A stretch of 55,341 nucleotides of DNA from Acetobacter cerevisiae (GTDB lineage: Bacteria; Pseudomonadota; Alphaproteobacteria; Acetobacterales; Acetobacteraceae). Positions 8,089 to 17,350 of the stretch are shown piece by piece. Location of the stretch: assembly GCF_001580535.1 (NCBI RefSeq), contig NZ_LHZA01000142.1, positions 1 through 55,341 on the forward strand, given 5' to 3'. The first letter of the stretch is position 1; each line of letters starts with the position of its first letter. The position numbers and the translations under genes are program-made. The notes below the pieces were generated by a model. It did no database searches and was not told the DNA's origin. It was given only the letters and a program-made list of their open reading frames with translations.

Positions 8089-9090
8089 ATGATGCCGAAC
8101 TGTGTCGCGCAGGCCTTTGAGGCGGCGATTGCAGAAGCATGGCGATTTGTGGGCCAGACGGCTCCCAACCCCGCCGTGGGCTGCACGCTGCTGGATGAGG
8201 CCGGTGAGGTGCTGATTGTCGCCGCTCACCACCGGGCCGGGGAGTTGCACGCGGAACGGCTGGCGCTGGAGCAGGCCAAGCGCGCCAGCGTGTTTAGCCG
8301 TGTGCATACGGCCGTTGTCACGCTGGAACCCTGCAACCATACAGGCCGCACGCGCCCCTGCACGGAAGCCCTGCTGGAGTCTCCCGTTCAGAATGTCTGG
8401 ATCGGTTGCCCGGACCCTAACCCGCATGTCGCTGGCGGTGGGGCTGCGGCCCTGACAAAAGCTGGCGTTTCTGTGCACTGGCTGGCGGAAAGCCCGAACG
8501 GCGCGGATCTTGCCGCCCGGTGCTGCGCTCTGCTGGCCCCGTTCGCCATGCGGATGACGCACGGGCGGCCATGGATCACAGTCAAACAGGCGCTGGACCA
8601 GCACGGCAGCATGGTGCCGCCTGCCGGGCAGACAACCTTTACAACGCCAGAGTCGCTCCGCTTTGCGCATGCCCTGCGTCGGGCGACTGATCTGGTCATA
8701 ACCGGCACGGGCACGGTGGTGGCAGATAATCCGTCCTTTACTGTGCGCCATGTGCAGGATCATGCCGAGCGCCGCAGAGATCTGGTGGTGTGCGGTCACT
8801 CCGCGCATGTGCCGACGCACTGGCTGGAGCAGGCCCGCACACGTTTTGATGTGCACTTCTGCCCGGATATTCAAAAGCTTCCCGCTCTGCTGGCAGAAAC
8901 GTCCGCCCTCTGGGCAATGGTGGAAGCCGGCCCGGGCGTGCTGGCCGCCCTGCGGGAGCAGAACCTGTGGGATGACTGGCTGACCATTCGTCAGGATGCC
9001 CAGGGCGCAGACCATTTTTCCGTCACAACCCGTCATGCAACAACGCCGCTTGCTCTGTTTCCGGAGTGGGCACGGTGCGCTGAGGAGTAA
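8089..9090 (+). CDS. ribD: Bifunctional riboflavin deaminase/reductase
   Basis: RibD deaminates the pyrimidine product of GTP cyclohydrolase II and then reduces its ribose side chain, the second and third steps of riboflavin synthesis. The deaminase half shows the zinc ligands and catalytic Glu in HAE (54-56) and PCNHTGRTRPC (Cys82, Cys91). The reductase half begins near residue 155 (GRPWITVKQALDQHGSM) and includes the ITGTGTVVADNPSF nucleotide-site segment. Length is 333 residues. The frame is open from a GTG at 7963, which lies in the riboswitch leader; ATG 8089 aligns with the family start, while in-frame GTGs at 8059 and 8068 remain possible because no strong ribosome site precedes 8089. 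Confidence 0.93.
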   Translation: MMPNCVAQAFEAAIAEAWRFVGQTAPNPAVGCTLLDEAGEVLIVAAHHRAGELHAERLALEQAKRASVFSRVHTAVVTLEPCNHTGRTRPCTEALLESPVQNVWIGCPDPNPHVAGGGAAALTKAGVSVHWLAESPNGADLAARCCALLAPFAMRMTHGRPWITVKQALDQHGSMVPPAGQTTFTTPESLRFAHALRRATDLVITGTGTVVADNPSFTVRHVQDHAERRRDLVVCGHSAHVPTHWLEQARTRFDVHFCPDIQKLPALLAETSALWAMVEAGPGVLAALREQNLWDDWLTIRQDAQGADHFSVTTRHATTPLALFPEWARCAEE

Positions 9091-9092
9091 CC

Positions 9093-9695
9093 ATGTTTTC
9101 CGGAATCATCGAATCACTCGGCCCAGTGCTTAAAGTCGAACCCGGTGCCAAATCTGTCATGCTGGAAGTGGAAACCGGCCTGCGGGATGTGGCTGAGGGG
9201 GAGAGCATTGCCGTCAACGGTGTGTGTCTGACCGCCACGGCACCGTCCGAAACCGGCCTTGTGCAATTCTTTGTCAGCAGTGAGACGCTGGACCGCACCA
9301 CGCTGGGCGCGCTCCGGGCCGGAAGCCATGTTAATCTGGAACGCGCTGTAACGCCTGCCACCCGCCTCTCTGGCCATATCGTGCAGGGCCATGTGGATGG
9401 CACAGCCCGCTTTGTGGAAAGCACGCCCTCGGGTGATGCGCACCGCGTGGTGTTTGAAGTGCCTGCCAGCCTGCGGCGCTACATGGTGGAAAAAGGCTCC
9501 ATCACGCTGGATGGCATCAGCCTGACCCTGAATGAACTCAGCGACGTGAAAGACGACGTGTTTCGCATCGCGCTGATGATTATCCCGCACACATGGAGCC
9601 ACACCAACCTCGGCAAACTTCAGCCGGGGGACGCGGTGAATGTGGAAGTTGATGTGATTGCCAAATATGTGGAGGTTCTATGTCAGAACCGGTGA
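9093..9695 (+). CDS. ribE: Riboflavin synthase, alpha chain
   Basis: It catalyses the last step of the pathway, dismutation of two 6,7-dimethyl-8-ribityllumazines to riboflavin. The protein starts MFSGII, equivalent to the family's MFTGI active-site start, and consists of two tandem lumazine-binding barrels. The first has AVNGVCLTA and the second has [14 protein letters not shown], with [13 protein letters not shown] at the domain junction. At 200 residues it has normal length. It starts 2 nt after ribD and overlaps ribBA by 16 nt. Confidence 0.96.
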   Translation: MFSGIIESLGPVLKVEPGAKSVMLEVETGLRDVAEGESIAVNGVCLTATAPSETGLVQFFVSSETLDRTTLGALRAGSHVNLERAVTPATRLSGHIVQGHVDGTARFVESTPSGDAHRVVFEVPASLRRYMVEKGSITLDGISLTLNELSDVKDDVFRIALMIIPHTWSHTNLGKLQPGDAVNVEVDVIAKYVEVLCQNR

Positions 9696-11047
9696 AAAAC
9701 GTCGCACCCGTGGCGGCCCAGCCGTCTGAAGCCATGCGTCGCGCTGTAGAGGCTCTGCGCGCGGGCCGCATGGTGATTATGGTGGATGATGAAGACCGCG
9801 AAAACGAGGGCGACCTTGTGATGGCGGCGGAATTCATGACGCCAGCCGCCATGAACTTCATGATCACCCATGCCCGTGGGCTGGTCTGCCTGCCGCTGAC
9901 CCCCGCACAGGTGGACAAGCTGCAACTGCCCATGATGGTGCGGGACAATACCGCCCGGCATGGCACGGCCTTCACTGTGTCCATTGAAGCGCGGGAAGGG
10001 GTATCAACCGGCATTTCCGCTGCGGATCGCGCCCATACCATTCAGGTTGCGGCCTCTGACACCGCTCAGCCGATGGATCTGGCAACGCCGGGCCACATCT
10101 TCCCTCTGCGTGCAGCCCCGGGAGGCGTTCTGGAGCGCATTGGGCATACGGAAGGTTCTATTGATCTGTTGCATCTGGCTGGCCTGCGTCCGGCTGCGGT
10201 GATTTGTGAAATTCTGAATGAAGACGGGACCATGGCCCGCCGTCCGGCGCTGGAAGTTTACGGCCAGCAGCATGACATGCCGATTATCTCCATTGCGGAG
10301 CTGGTCACATGGATCAGCGCCCACGGCCTGACGCCGCTTGCGTCTGATACGGATACCGCAGCGGCTCCGTCAGCGCATCAGGGAACGGCGGATGCAGACG
10401 GTGTGGCAGAAGAAGCGATAGCAGATCTCGCCACCGCAGCGCTGCCCAGCGCCTATGGCGGGGAAGATCTGGCGATTCATGCCTTCCGCGACTCACGGGG
10501 TGTGGAGCATGTGGCGCTCGTCAAAGGCAATCCTGCCGCAGTGGGGGCTGTGCCGCTGGTGCGCATGCATTCAGAATGTGTGACGGGCGATGCGTTGGGG
10601 TCTCTGCGGTGTGACTGCGGTACGCAGCTGCACGCCGCGCTCAAAGCCATCGGCAAAGCGGCCTGTGGCGTACTGGTTTATGTGCGCGGGCATGAAGGCC
10701 GGGGCATTGGTCTGGTCAACAAAATCCGCGCTTATGAATTGCAGGATGCCGGTCTGGATACGGTCGATGCCAACCACCGGCTGGGCTTTGCCACGGATGT
10801 GCGGGACTGGACGGCAGCGGCCGGAATCCTGCGCGATCTGGGCATCGGGCAGCTCGATCTGCTGACCAATAATCCCGACAAAGTGCGGGCGCTGGAAGCG
10901 CGTGGTTTCCATGTCCGCAAGAGAATCGGTCTGGAAACCCCCGTTAACCCACACAACCGGGCGTATCTGCATGCCAAGCGGCAGCGGATGGGGCACAGCT
11001 TGAGTCACTTTTCTGTGAGTGATGCGCCAGCCGACGCCGCAGTCTGA
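9680..11047 (+). CDS. ribBA: Fused DHBP synthase / GTP cyclohydrolase II
   Basis: This two-domain enzyme supplies both riboflavin precursors: 3,4-dihydroxy-2-butanone 4-phosphate from ribulose 5-phosphate (N-terminal half) and the pyrimidine from GTP (C-terminal half). RibB motifs are [11 protein letters not shown] (36-46), the [10 protein letters not shown] segment near residue 92 and [20 protein letters not shown] (139-158). An Ala/Asp-rich linker (about 222-262) joins the GTP cyclohydrolase II half, which keeps its zinc cysteines Cys300, Cys311 and Cys313 and [14 protein letters not shown]. Both halves therefore look active. The start lies inside the ribE 3' end, which suggests coupled translation. 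Confidence 0.96.
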   Translation: MSEPVKNVAPVAAQPSEAMRRAVEALRAGRMVIMVDDEDRENEGDLVMAAEFMTPAAMNFMITHARGLVCLPLTPAQVDKLQLPMMVRDNTARHGTAFTVSIEAREGVSTGISAADRAHTIQVAASDTAQPMDLATPGHIFPLRAAPGGVLERIGHTEGSIDLLHLAGLRPAAVICEILNEDGTMARRPALEVYGQQHDMPIISIAELVTWISAHGLTPLASDTDTAAAPSAHQGTADADGVAEEAIADLATAALPSAYGGEDLAIHAFRDSRGVEHVALVKGNPAAVGAVPLVRMHSECVTGDALGSLRCDCGTQLHAALKAIGKAACGVLVYVRGHEGRGIGLVNKIRAYELQDAGLDTVDANHRLGFATDVRDWTAAAGILRDLGIGQLDLLTNNPDKVRALEARGFHVRKRIGLETPVNPHNRAYLHAKRQRMGHSLSHFSVSDAPADAAV

Positions 11048-11077
11048 TTTTACACAGTTTTCTTTAAGGATATTTTC

Positions 11078-11560
11078 ATGAGTACACGGATTCCTGTCTC
11101 CCTCCCGGACCTCAACCTCACGCCCATGCCGCGTCTGGCGCTGATCGTCAGCCGCTTTAACGAAGAGGTAACCGGCGGCCTGCGGGATGGCGCTCTGGCA
11201 TGGCTGGGTGAGCACGGCATTACGGTTGCTGAGCAGGATATTTTTGCGGCCCCGGGCGCGTTTGAAATGCCGCTGCTGGCGCAGACACTGGCCAAAAGCG
11301 GGCGCTTTGAAGGCGTGATCTGCCTTGGCTGCGTAATCAAAGGGGATACGGCCCATTTTGAATTCATCAGCCTTGGCACCACGGTCGGGCTGATGCAGGC
11401 CTCTCTGGCGACGGAAACGCCCATCGCCTTTGGTGTGCTGACCACCTACACGGATGAGCAGGCTCAGGTGCGCTCCCGCGATGATATTCATAACAAAGGG
11501 CGTGAAGCAGCCGCTGCCTGCGTGGAGTCTCTTGCTTTGCTGCGTCAGATCAGGGTCTGA
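11078..11560 (+). CDS. ribH: 6,7-dimethyl-8-ribityllumazine synthase
   Basis: It condenses the RibD/phosphatase product with 3,4-dihydroxy-2-butanone 4-phosphate to give lumazine, the RibE substrate. The 160-residue protein has RFNEEVTGGLRDGA near the N-terminus, the PGAFEMPLLAQTL substrate loop, the CLGCVIKGDTAHFEFI phosphate-binding segment and FGVLTTYTDEQA (usually FGVLT...TEQA). The gap after ribBA is 30 nt with a TTTAAGGA ribosome site. With the three genes before it, the pathway is complete except for the low-specificity phosphatase. Confidence 0.96.
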   Translation: MSTRIPVSLPDLNLTPMPRLALIVSRFNEEVTGGLRDGALAWLGEHGITVAEQDIFAAPGAFEMPLLAQTLAKSGRFEGVICLGCVIKGDTAHFEFISLGTTVGLMQASLATETPIAFGVLTTYTDEQAQVRSRDDIHNKGREAAAACVESLALLRQIRV

Positions 11561-11611
11561 TGCAAAAGGGCTGCATTACGGAGTCAGCGGCCCTCTAACA
11601 CAGGGGGAAGA

Positions 11612-12622
11612 ATGAAGCGGGTTACCGTCATCGCGGGTCTTTTAGGTCTGGGGCTGACTGTGTGGATGCTGATGCAGTTCGGCGCGCGCTCCATTCTTTC
11701 ACTTATCATGACGGGTGGCTGGGGCATTCTGGCCGCCACGCTGTTCCATGCCGTGCAGGTGGCACTCTCCGCGCAGGCCTGGCGGATGATTGCGGGCAAC
11801 AGCCTTTCCCCCTCTCTGCCATGGCGTGACTATTTTTTGCTGCGCTGTGTGCGGGAAGGCATCAACAATCTGCTCCCTGTGGCACAGGTGGGGGGCGAGG
11901 TCTGGTCCAGCCGCCTGCTGGCGTGGCGGGGCTTAGGCACCAAACACGCGGCCGCCGCAACCATTTGTGATCTCACGCTCGAACTGCTCAGTCAGGTCCT
12001 GTTCACCTTCATGGGGCTGGGCCTGCTGCTGTTTCTGGTCAAACGTTCCCCCATTACGGATGAATTGCTGGAAAGCGCGCTGATTGCGCTCGCTGTCGGC
12101 CTTGCGCTGTTTGTCAGCCAGTGGCTGGGGGCCGTGGCCTTTGTGGAAGTGCTGCTGGTTAAAATTGCCGGGCATCTGGGCTGGAGTGGCGTGGATGGCA
12201 TCCGGGGCCTGCATCAGGCCGTGCTGGGCCTGTATAAGGTCAAACGGAACGCCGTCATGGCCCTGTGGCTTCAGTTTGTGGCCTGGGCGCTGGGGGCGGT
12301 GGAAGTCTGCCTCATTTTGCATTTTATGGGGCATGACTGTTCGCTCTCGGTCGGCTTTGTTATTGAGGGCGTGGGCGAGGCCGCCAAGTCTGTCGGGTTT
12401 GCCGTGCCGGGTGCGCTGGGTGTTTCAGAAGGCGGTTATCTGCTGATTGGCAGCCTGTTTGGCATCAGCCCCGCTCTGGCCATTGCGCTGTCTCTTATTA
12501 AACGTGTGCGGGAAATTGCATGGGGTGTGCCGTCTCTGCTGGTCTGGCAATGGCTGGAACACCGGTGGGATGCGCGCTCTCAAAACGGGTGCAAAAACCC
12601 GCTTCCCCGCTCTGGTCTGTAG
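11612..12622 (+). CDS. hpnL: HpnL-type flippase-like membrane protein
   Basis: A 336-residue inner-membrane protein with about 8 hydrophobic helices, of the lysylphosphatidylglycerol-synthetase transmembrane / UPF0104 type. The segments LRCVREGINNLLPVAQVGGEVWSSRLL (cut here to its key parts INNLLPVAQ and GGEVW) and AVPGALGVSEGGYLL are the conserved cores. Proteins of this sort next to hpnN are annotated HpnL, a hopanoid-locus membrane protein of uncertain biochemical role, possibly lipid translocation. It starts 51 nt after ribH, so it may be read through from the riboflavin operon, and hpnN follows 112 nt later. Confidence 0.78.
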   Translation: MKRVTVIAGLLGLGLTVWMLMQFGARSILSLIMTGGWGILAATLFHAVQVALSAQAWRMIAGNSLSPSLPWRDYFLLRCVREGINNLLPVAQVGGEVWSSRLLAWRGLGTKHAAAATICDLTLELLSQVLFTFMGLGLLLFLVKRSPITDELLESALIALAVGLALFVSQWLGAVAFVEVLLVKIAGHLGWSGVDGIRGLHQAVLGLYKVKRNAVMALWLQFVAWALGAVEVCLILHFMGHDCSLSVGFVIEGVGEAAKSVGFAVPGALGVSEGGYLLIGSLFGISPALAIALSLIKRVREIAWGVPSLLVWQWLEHRWDARSQNGCKNPLPRSGL

Positions 12623-12734
12623 GCCCGCCAGGCGTGATCTGCATATCCTCACTTGCATCGGGCCAGTGGGTTGGTCCAAACGAAAGCAGCTTTGGGCCTT
12701 GTGCCGTGAACTTTTCAGGATCTGATCGTCAGTC

Positions 12735-15329
12735 ATGCTCTCTGCCCCCATAGGTCGTTTCATTACATTCTGTGCTCGTCATGCCTATGCGGTGGTGGCC
12801 TTGTTCCTGCTGCTGTCCTGCGGGGCGGTTTATGCGGGCATGACCTGCCTTGGCGTGACGACAGACACCAGCAAAATGCTGTCCGACCGTCTGGAGTGGA
12901 AGCAGCGCTCGGATGAAATGGGCCGCCTGTTCCCGCAAAAGGAGAACCTTCTGGTTGCGGTGATTGAAGCCGACCTGCCGGAAGAAGGACGGGAGACGGC
13001 ACGGGAGCTGGCCGCAAAACTGTCCGCCGACCATACGCACTTCAATTTTGCCGAGCGCCCGGATGCCAATCCGTATCTGATCCGCAATGGCCTGATGTTT
13101 CTGGAGCCGCAGCCGCTCTCGCAAGTGCTGAATGACACCATTACAGCCCAGCCGTTCCTGTCTGCACTGGCGCAGGACCCGTCTGCCCGTGGCCTGTTTG
13201 GCGCGATGTCCCTGATCTCTGAGGGGATCAAACAGGGGCAGGCGGATGGTCTGAAAAGCTTCCAGACCCCACTGGCCGGCTTTGCCGATAATCTGGAAAA
13301 GGCAGCCGCAGGCCAGCCTCAGCCGCTCTCATGGCAGCAGCTTCTGGGCGGGCAGTTGTCTGATCTGGCCGGGCGGTATCAGTTCGTCATCACCAAGCCG
13401 AAGCTGGATTATGGGTCTTTCCAGCCGGGTGGTGCGGCATCTGATGCCATGGTGCAGGCCATCAAATCGCTCGAATTTGTCAAAAGCGGTCAGGTCAAAG
13501 TGCATATGACCGGCCAGGTAAAGCTGGATGATGAAGAGTTTGCGACCGTGGCTGAAGGGATGGTCAGCGGTCTGGTTGGCTCTCTGGTGCTCGTTACCCT
13601 CTGGCTGGCTCTTGCCGTGCGTTCATGGCGCGTGGTTGTGCCGATTGTGGTGACACTGGTTGTGGGGCTGTTGCTGACAACCGGCTTTGCGGCCGTTGCG
13701 GTGGGCACGCTTAATCTGATTTCCGTGGCCTTTGCCATTCTGTTTGTTGGTATTGCGGTGGATTTTGCTATCCAGTTTTCAGTCCGTTTCCGGGCGCAGC
13801 ATGCTGACTCTGGTAATGCCGGTATTCTGGAAGCACTGCGGGAGACGGGTGAGGAAACCGGCCACCAGATTCTGGTGGCGGCTCTGGCCACATCTGCTGG
13901 CTTTCTGGCCTTTACCCCCACGGCCTTTCTGGGGGTCGCGCAGCTGGGGCTGATCGCCGGGATTGGCATGCTGGTGGCCTTTGTTTCCACCACCAGCCTG
14001 CTGCCTGCGCTGCTGAAAATCTTCCACCCCAAGCTGGACTGCCCGGATATGGGCTACAGCTTCATGAAGCCGGTGGATGTCAAAATCCGTCACCATCGCA
14101 CAGCGCTGCTGGGGGTGTTTGGGGTTGTGGCCGTGGTGGGTATTGCGCTGGTGCCCAAACTCCAGTTTGACGGCGACCCGCTGCACACCAAAAATCCGAA
14201 TTCTGAAGGGATGCGCGCCCTGCATCTGCTGATGAGTAACCCGCAGTCTTCACCCTACAGCGCGGAACTGCTGGTGAAGTCTCTGGATGATGCGCAGAAG
14301 CAGGCTGACCGTCTTTCCAGCGTGCCGCAGGTGCATGATGTGCTGTGGCTGGGGTCTTTCGTGCCGACCAAACAGGATGAGAAACTGGCGCTGATTCAGG
14401 ATGCCAGCTCCATTCTGCTGCCAACCCTGATTGTACCGAACCCCAAACCCGCTCCGAGTGCCGATGAACTGCGGGCGTCTGCCGGGGCAACCGCGACGGT
14501 ACTGGGCGGCGTGCTGGACAAACTCTCTGCGCAGGACCCGCTGCGGCGTATTCAGGCGGCCCTGGTCAAACTCTCCACGGCACCGGATGCGCAGGTTCTG
14601 GCCGCCAATAATGCTCTGGTGCGGTTCCTGCCTTCCCAGCTGGACCAGCTGCGCACCATGCTGCAGGCCACACCGGTAACGTTGAAAGACGTGCCGCCAT
14701 CCATCGCCAATGACTATCTGCTGCCAGATGGCCGTGCACTTGTGGAAGTGCACCCCACGGGTGTGATGTCCAGCAGCGGGGCTCTGCGGAAATTTGTGAC
14801 GGCTCTGCAGAAGGTCGAGCCGGAGATTGCCGGTACGGCTGTTGATATTGTGGAAAGTGCGCGCTCCATTGTGCGTGCGTTTGAACAGGCAGCGGCTGCG
14901 GCCATTATCATGATCGCGCTGATTCTCTTCCTCGCCCTGCGCCGGGTGAAGGATATGTTGCTGGTTCTGGCCCCGCTCATGCTGTCCGCCCTGATGACGG
15001 TCATTCTGGTGGTGCTACTGCCTGAAACGCTGAACTTCGCCAACATTATTGCCCTGCCGCTGCTGCTGGGGGTTGGCGTCTCCTTCAACATCTATTTCGT
15101 CATGAACTGGCGGGACGGGGTGAAATTCCCGCTGGCGTCTCCCACCGCCCGCGCTGTGCTGTTTTCCGCTCTTACAACCGGCACGGCCTTTGGCTCTCTG
15201 GCGCTCTCGCACCACCCCGGCACGGCCAGCATGGGCCGCCTGCTGCTGCTCTCACTAGGCTGTACACTTCTGGCGACGCTGGTGTTTGTTCCGGCTCTGC
15301 TGCCTAAGCGGCCGACGGACGAGGCTTAA
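12735..15329 (+). CDS. hpnN: Hopanoid transporter, RND/MMPL family
   Basis: An 864-residue RND-superfamily protein. It has one N-terminal helix, a periplasmic domain of about 240 residues, a helix bundle (about 270-440), a second helix near 460, a second periplasmic domain and a C-terminal bundle (about 715-860). GIAVDFAIQFSVRFR in the first bundle is the typical RND TM4 region. HpnN in Rhodopseudomonas is needed for moving hopanoids to the outer membrane; the length and the adjacent hpnL support that assignment here. The intrinsic terminator at 15352-15390 closes the unit. Confidence 0.9.
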   Translation: MLSAPIGRFITFCARHAYAVVALFLLLSCGAVYAGMTCLGVTTDTSKMLSDRLEWKQRSDEMGRLFPQKENLLVAVIEADLPEEGRETARELAAKLSADHTHFNFAERPDANPYLIRNGLMFLEPQPLSQVLNDTITAQPFLSALAQDPSARGLFGAMSLISEGIKQGQADGLKSFQTPLAGFADNLEKAAAGQPQPLSWQQLLGGQLSDLAGRYQFVITKPKLDYGSFQPGGAASDAMVQAIKSLEFVKSGQVKVHMTGQVKLDDEEFATVAEGMVSGLVGSLVLVTLWLALAVRSWRVVVPIVVTLVVGLLLTTGFAAVAVGTLNLISVAFAILFVGIAVDFAIQFSVRFRAQHADSGNAGILEALRETGEETGHQILVAALATSAGFLAFTPTAFLGVAQLGLIAGIGMLVAFVSTTSLLPALLKIFHPKLDCPDMGYSFMKPVDVKIRHHRTALLGVFGVVAVVGIALVPKLQFDGDPLHTKNPNSEGMRALHLLMSNPQSSPYSAELLVKSLDDAQKQADRLSSVPQVHDVLWLGSFVPTKQDEKLALIQDASSILLPTLIVPNPKPAPSADELRASAGATATVLGGVLDKLSAQDPLRRIQAALVKLSTAPDAQVLAANNALVRFLPSQLDQLRTMLQATPVTLKDVPPSIANDYLLPDGRALVEVHPTGVMSSSGALRKFVTALQKVEPEIAGTAVDIVESARSIVRAFEQAAAAAIIMIALILFLALRRVKDMLLVLAPLMLSALMTVILVVLLPETLNFANIIALPLLLGVGVSFNIYFVMNWRDGVKFPLASPTARAVLFSALTTGTAFGSLALSHHPGTASMGRLLLLSLGCTLLATLVFVPALLPKRPTDEA

Positions 15330-15351
15330 AGTCCCGCAAAAGAGACTTCAA

Positions 15352-15390
15352 AAAAGGCCATTTCCCAATGTGGAAATGGCCTTTTCTTTT
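15352..15390 (+). terminator. Intrinsic terminator after hpnN
   Basis: AAAAGGCCATTTCC (15352-15365) pairs perfectly with GGAAATGGCCTTTT (15372-15385) around a 6-nt loop, and the stem is followed by CTTTT. It lies 23 bp after the hpnN stop codon. Confidence 0.92.
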
Positions 15391-15645
15391 ACGTGCTGAT
15401 GTCCTGTGAGCGTGTAAGTAATCGACTCCCACAGGAATTAATCACCAGAAGAAAAATATCAATTTTAGAGGGAACGGAAAGCTTACGTTCTTTTCAAATA
15501 ATTTCTTAAAATCCGTAAAAGAAAATTCGTTTGTTTCGAGCGTGTTAATTAAAAATTAAAATTCACGGAGGATAAAGGTGAGGATCACTTAATGGGCGGG
15601 TAATGCATTTTTAACCCGTTTGAGGTTAAGAAAAGGAATTCCGTA
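15391..15645 (+). promoter_or_regulatory. AT-rich leader and promoter region of the Hint gene
   Basis: About 255 bp with much higher A+T than its surroundings and no open frame of note. It must hold the promoter and 5' leader of the Hint-repeat gene; I see several AT-rich boxes (for example around 15480-15570) but cannot fix a single -35/-10 pair. A clear ribosome site, AAAAGGAATT, ends about 7 bases before the ATG at 15646. The jump in base composition is compatible with an acquired or fast-evolving surface locus. Confidence 0.4.
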
Positions 15646-16131
15646 ATGAGTCTTACTTACTCACCTCCAGCAGGGGCAACCGTTCTGAAAAACGGGAACT
15701 GGATTGCCACCAAGGGTGCTGATGGCAAGACCTATTATCAGTCTGCAATCGGTATTGATGCCGGAGCAAGCCCCGTCTCTGGCGCAACAAAATATACTGG
15801 GCCTGTTATTATTTCAGGGGGCAATCTGACTGTTGCGTCAGGTGCTGTTGCGTCAGGTGCTTACATTTCCGGCGGGTGGAACAATGTTTATGTTCTCTCA
15901 GGCGGCAATTTTGAATCGTCAGTCAATGTCAACGGCTGGACTTATGTCCGCAGTGGTGGCGTGTCTTCTGACAATACGCTGGTCTCTGATGCCGGGAATG
16001 TCGCCGCAGGTGGTTCTTCCATTTCAGATACATTTATTGCAGGCACTCCTATTGATGGGGGAGGCGATATCTTTGCCGTCTCTAAAGGGGGGGGTACATC
16101 GGCGGGAGTGCGACCGTCGGATCTGGCATGA
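15646..16131 (+). CDS. Hint-repeat protein, 5' part ending in a frameshift
   Basis: 161 codons from an ATG with a good ribosome site (AAAGGA). The product is the first strand-loop-strand repeat (residues about 11-150): ATVLKNGNWIATK, YYQSAIGIDAG, ATKYTGPVIISGGNLTVASG, FESSVNVNGWTYV, AAGGSSISDTF. Its reading frame is lost at a run of eight G (16087-16094): the last 15 residues (about from TSAGVRPSDLA) do not resemble the repeat, whereas the next frame restores GYIGGSATVGSGMMLNV and continues into the downstream gene. The two frames join by +1 or -2 nt in the G run. It ends in TGA overlapping the ATG of the next frame (ATGATG). No signal peptide is visible. Confidence 0.75.
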   Translation: MSLTYSPPAGATVLKNGNWIATKGADGKTYYQSAIGIDAGASPVSGATKYTGPVIISGGNLTVASGAVASGAYISGGWNNVYVLSGGNFESSVNVNGWTYVRSGGVSSDNTLVSDAGNVAAGGSSISDTFIAGTPIDGGGDIFAVSKGGGTSAGVRPSDLA

Positions 16132-17350
16132 TGCTGAATGTGAACGCAGGCGCCACTGCTGAGCCGATCACGGTGCAGAATGGTGGCACTCTGTACGTTG
16201 ATAGCCCCTCTTCCACTGTCGGGAGTGGAACGCCTGCACCGGCCCTTGGGGATACGACGATTTCTCCAGCCTACCCCGTTGCACCCTCCGGGACGACTGT
16301 CCTGAAAGGCGGAAACTGGATTGCTACCAAGGATAGTAATGGCAAGACCTACTATCAATCCGCAAACGGGATCAATTCCGCGGCGCGCCCCGTCTCTGGC
16401 GCAGCAAAATATACGGGTCCTGTTGTCATTTCAGGTGGCAACCTGACTGTTGCCGCCGGTGCCGTTGCCTCCGGTGCGTATGTGTCTGGCGGGTGGAACA
16501 ATGTTTATGTTCTCTCAGGCGGCAATTTTGAATCGTCAGTCAATATCAACGGCTGGACGTATGTGAGCAGCGGTGGTGTCGCCTCCGACAATACGCTTGT
16601 TTCCGATGCAGGCAGTGTTGCTGCTGGAGGGTCTTCTGTTTCTAATACGTTCCTGGCAGGTAAGGCGGCTGACGGGGGAGCGGATATCTACACAGTCAGC
16701 AGTGGTGGATATGTTGCGGGCAATACCATTGTTGATTCCGGAACAAAGCTGGTGGTCAACAGCGGTGCAACCGTTACAAATCCCATTGCGTATTACACGG
16801 CATATCCTCAATCCAGCTATCTCTCCGCAACCGTTCTGAGTGGCGGGAACTGGATTGCCACCAAGGATGCTGATGGCAACACTTACTATCAATCTGCAAC
16901 CGGGATTGACGCTGGCGCGAAGCCTATCTCTGGCGCAACAAAATATACTGGTCCGGTCATTATTTCTGCCGGGACTCTGACTGTTGCGAGTGGCGCGGTC
17001 GCATCTGGGGCGTATGTGTCTGGTGGGGTGAACAATGTGTTTATCGAATCCGGTGGCGTTCTGGAATCGTCAGTGAACGTTAACGGGTGGACATACGTAA
17101 GGAGTGGTGGCGTTTCTTCCCGGAACACTCTGGTCTCTGACGCAGGGAGAGTTTCTGCAGGTGGTTCCTCCGTCTCAGATACGTTCCTGTATGGCGCGAA
17201 CGGGGATGGCGGGAGTGATATTTTTACCATTGGTAGTGGTGGATACGTCGCAAGCAGTTATATCGGTTCAGGCTCCCATCTTGAGGTTACTGCCGGAGGA
17301 TCGTCTGACAGCCCGACTATCGCTGCCGGAGGCATCTATCATGTCACACA
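15676..17350 (+). repeat. Three tandem strand-loop-strand repeat units
   Basis: Three diverged coding repeats start at 15676, 16293 and 16827 with the codons for A/T-T-V-L followed by GNWIATK. Spacing is 617 nt and 534 nt. The second spacing is a multiple of three, the first is two more than a multiple of three, an independent sign that the first unit carries a frameshift. Units 1 and 2 share long near-identical stretches, for example around GGAACAATGTTTATGTTCTC, which implies recent duplication or gene conversion and gives ample substrate for recombination. Confidence 0.88.
16087..16094 (+). repeat. G8 homopolymer at the frame break
   Basis: Eight consecutive G directly after AAA (16084-16086) mark the point where the repeat homology moves from one frame to another. 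Nine G, or six, would fuse the two open frames into one protein of about 926 residues. Long G runs are classical slippage sites. Confidence 0.85.

Noticed and set aside
13490-14032. A 180-codon open frame on the minus strand inside hpnN
   Set aside because: It is the antisense shadow of a GC-rich coding gene; its composition (runs of Ser, Thr, Arg) and lack of any motif or ribosome site argue against a gene.
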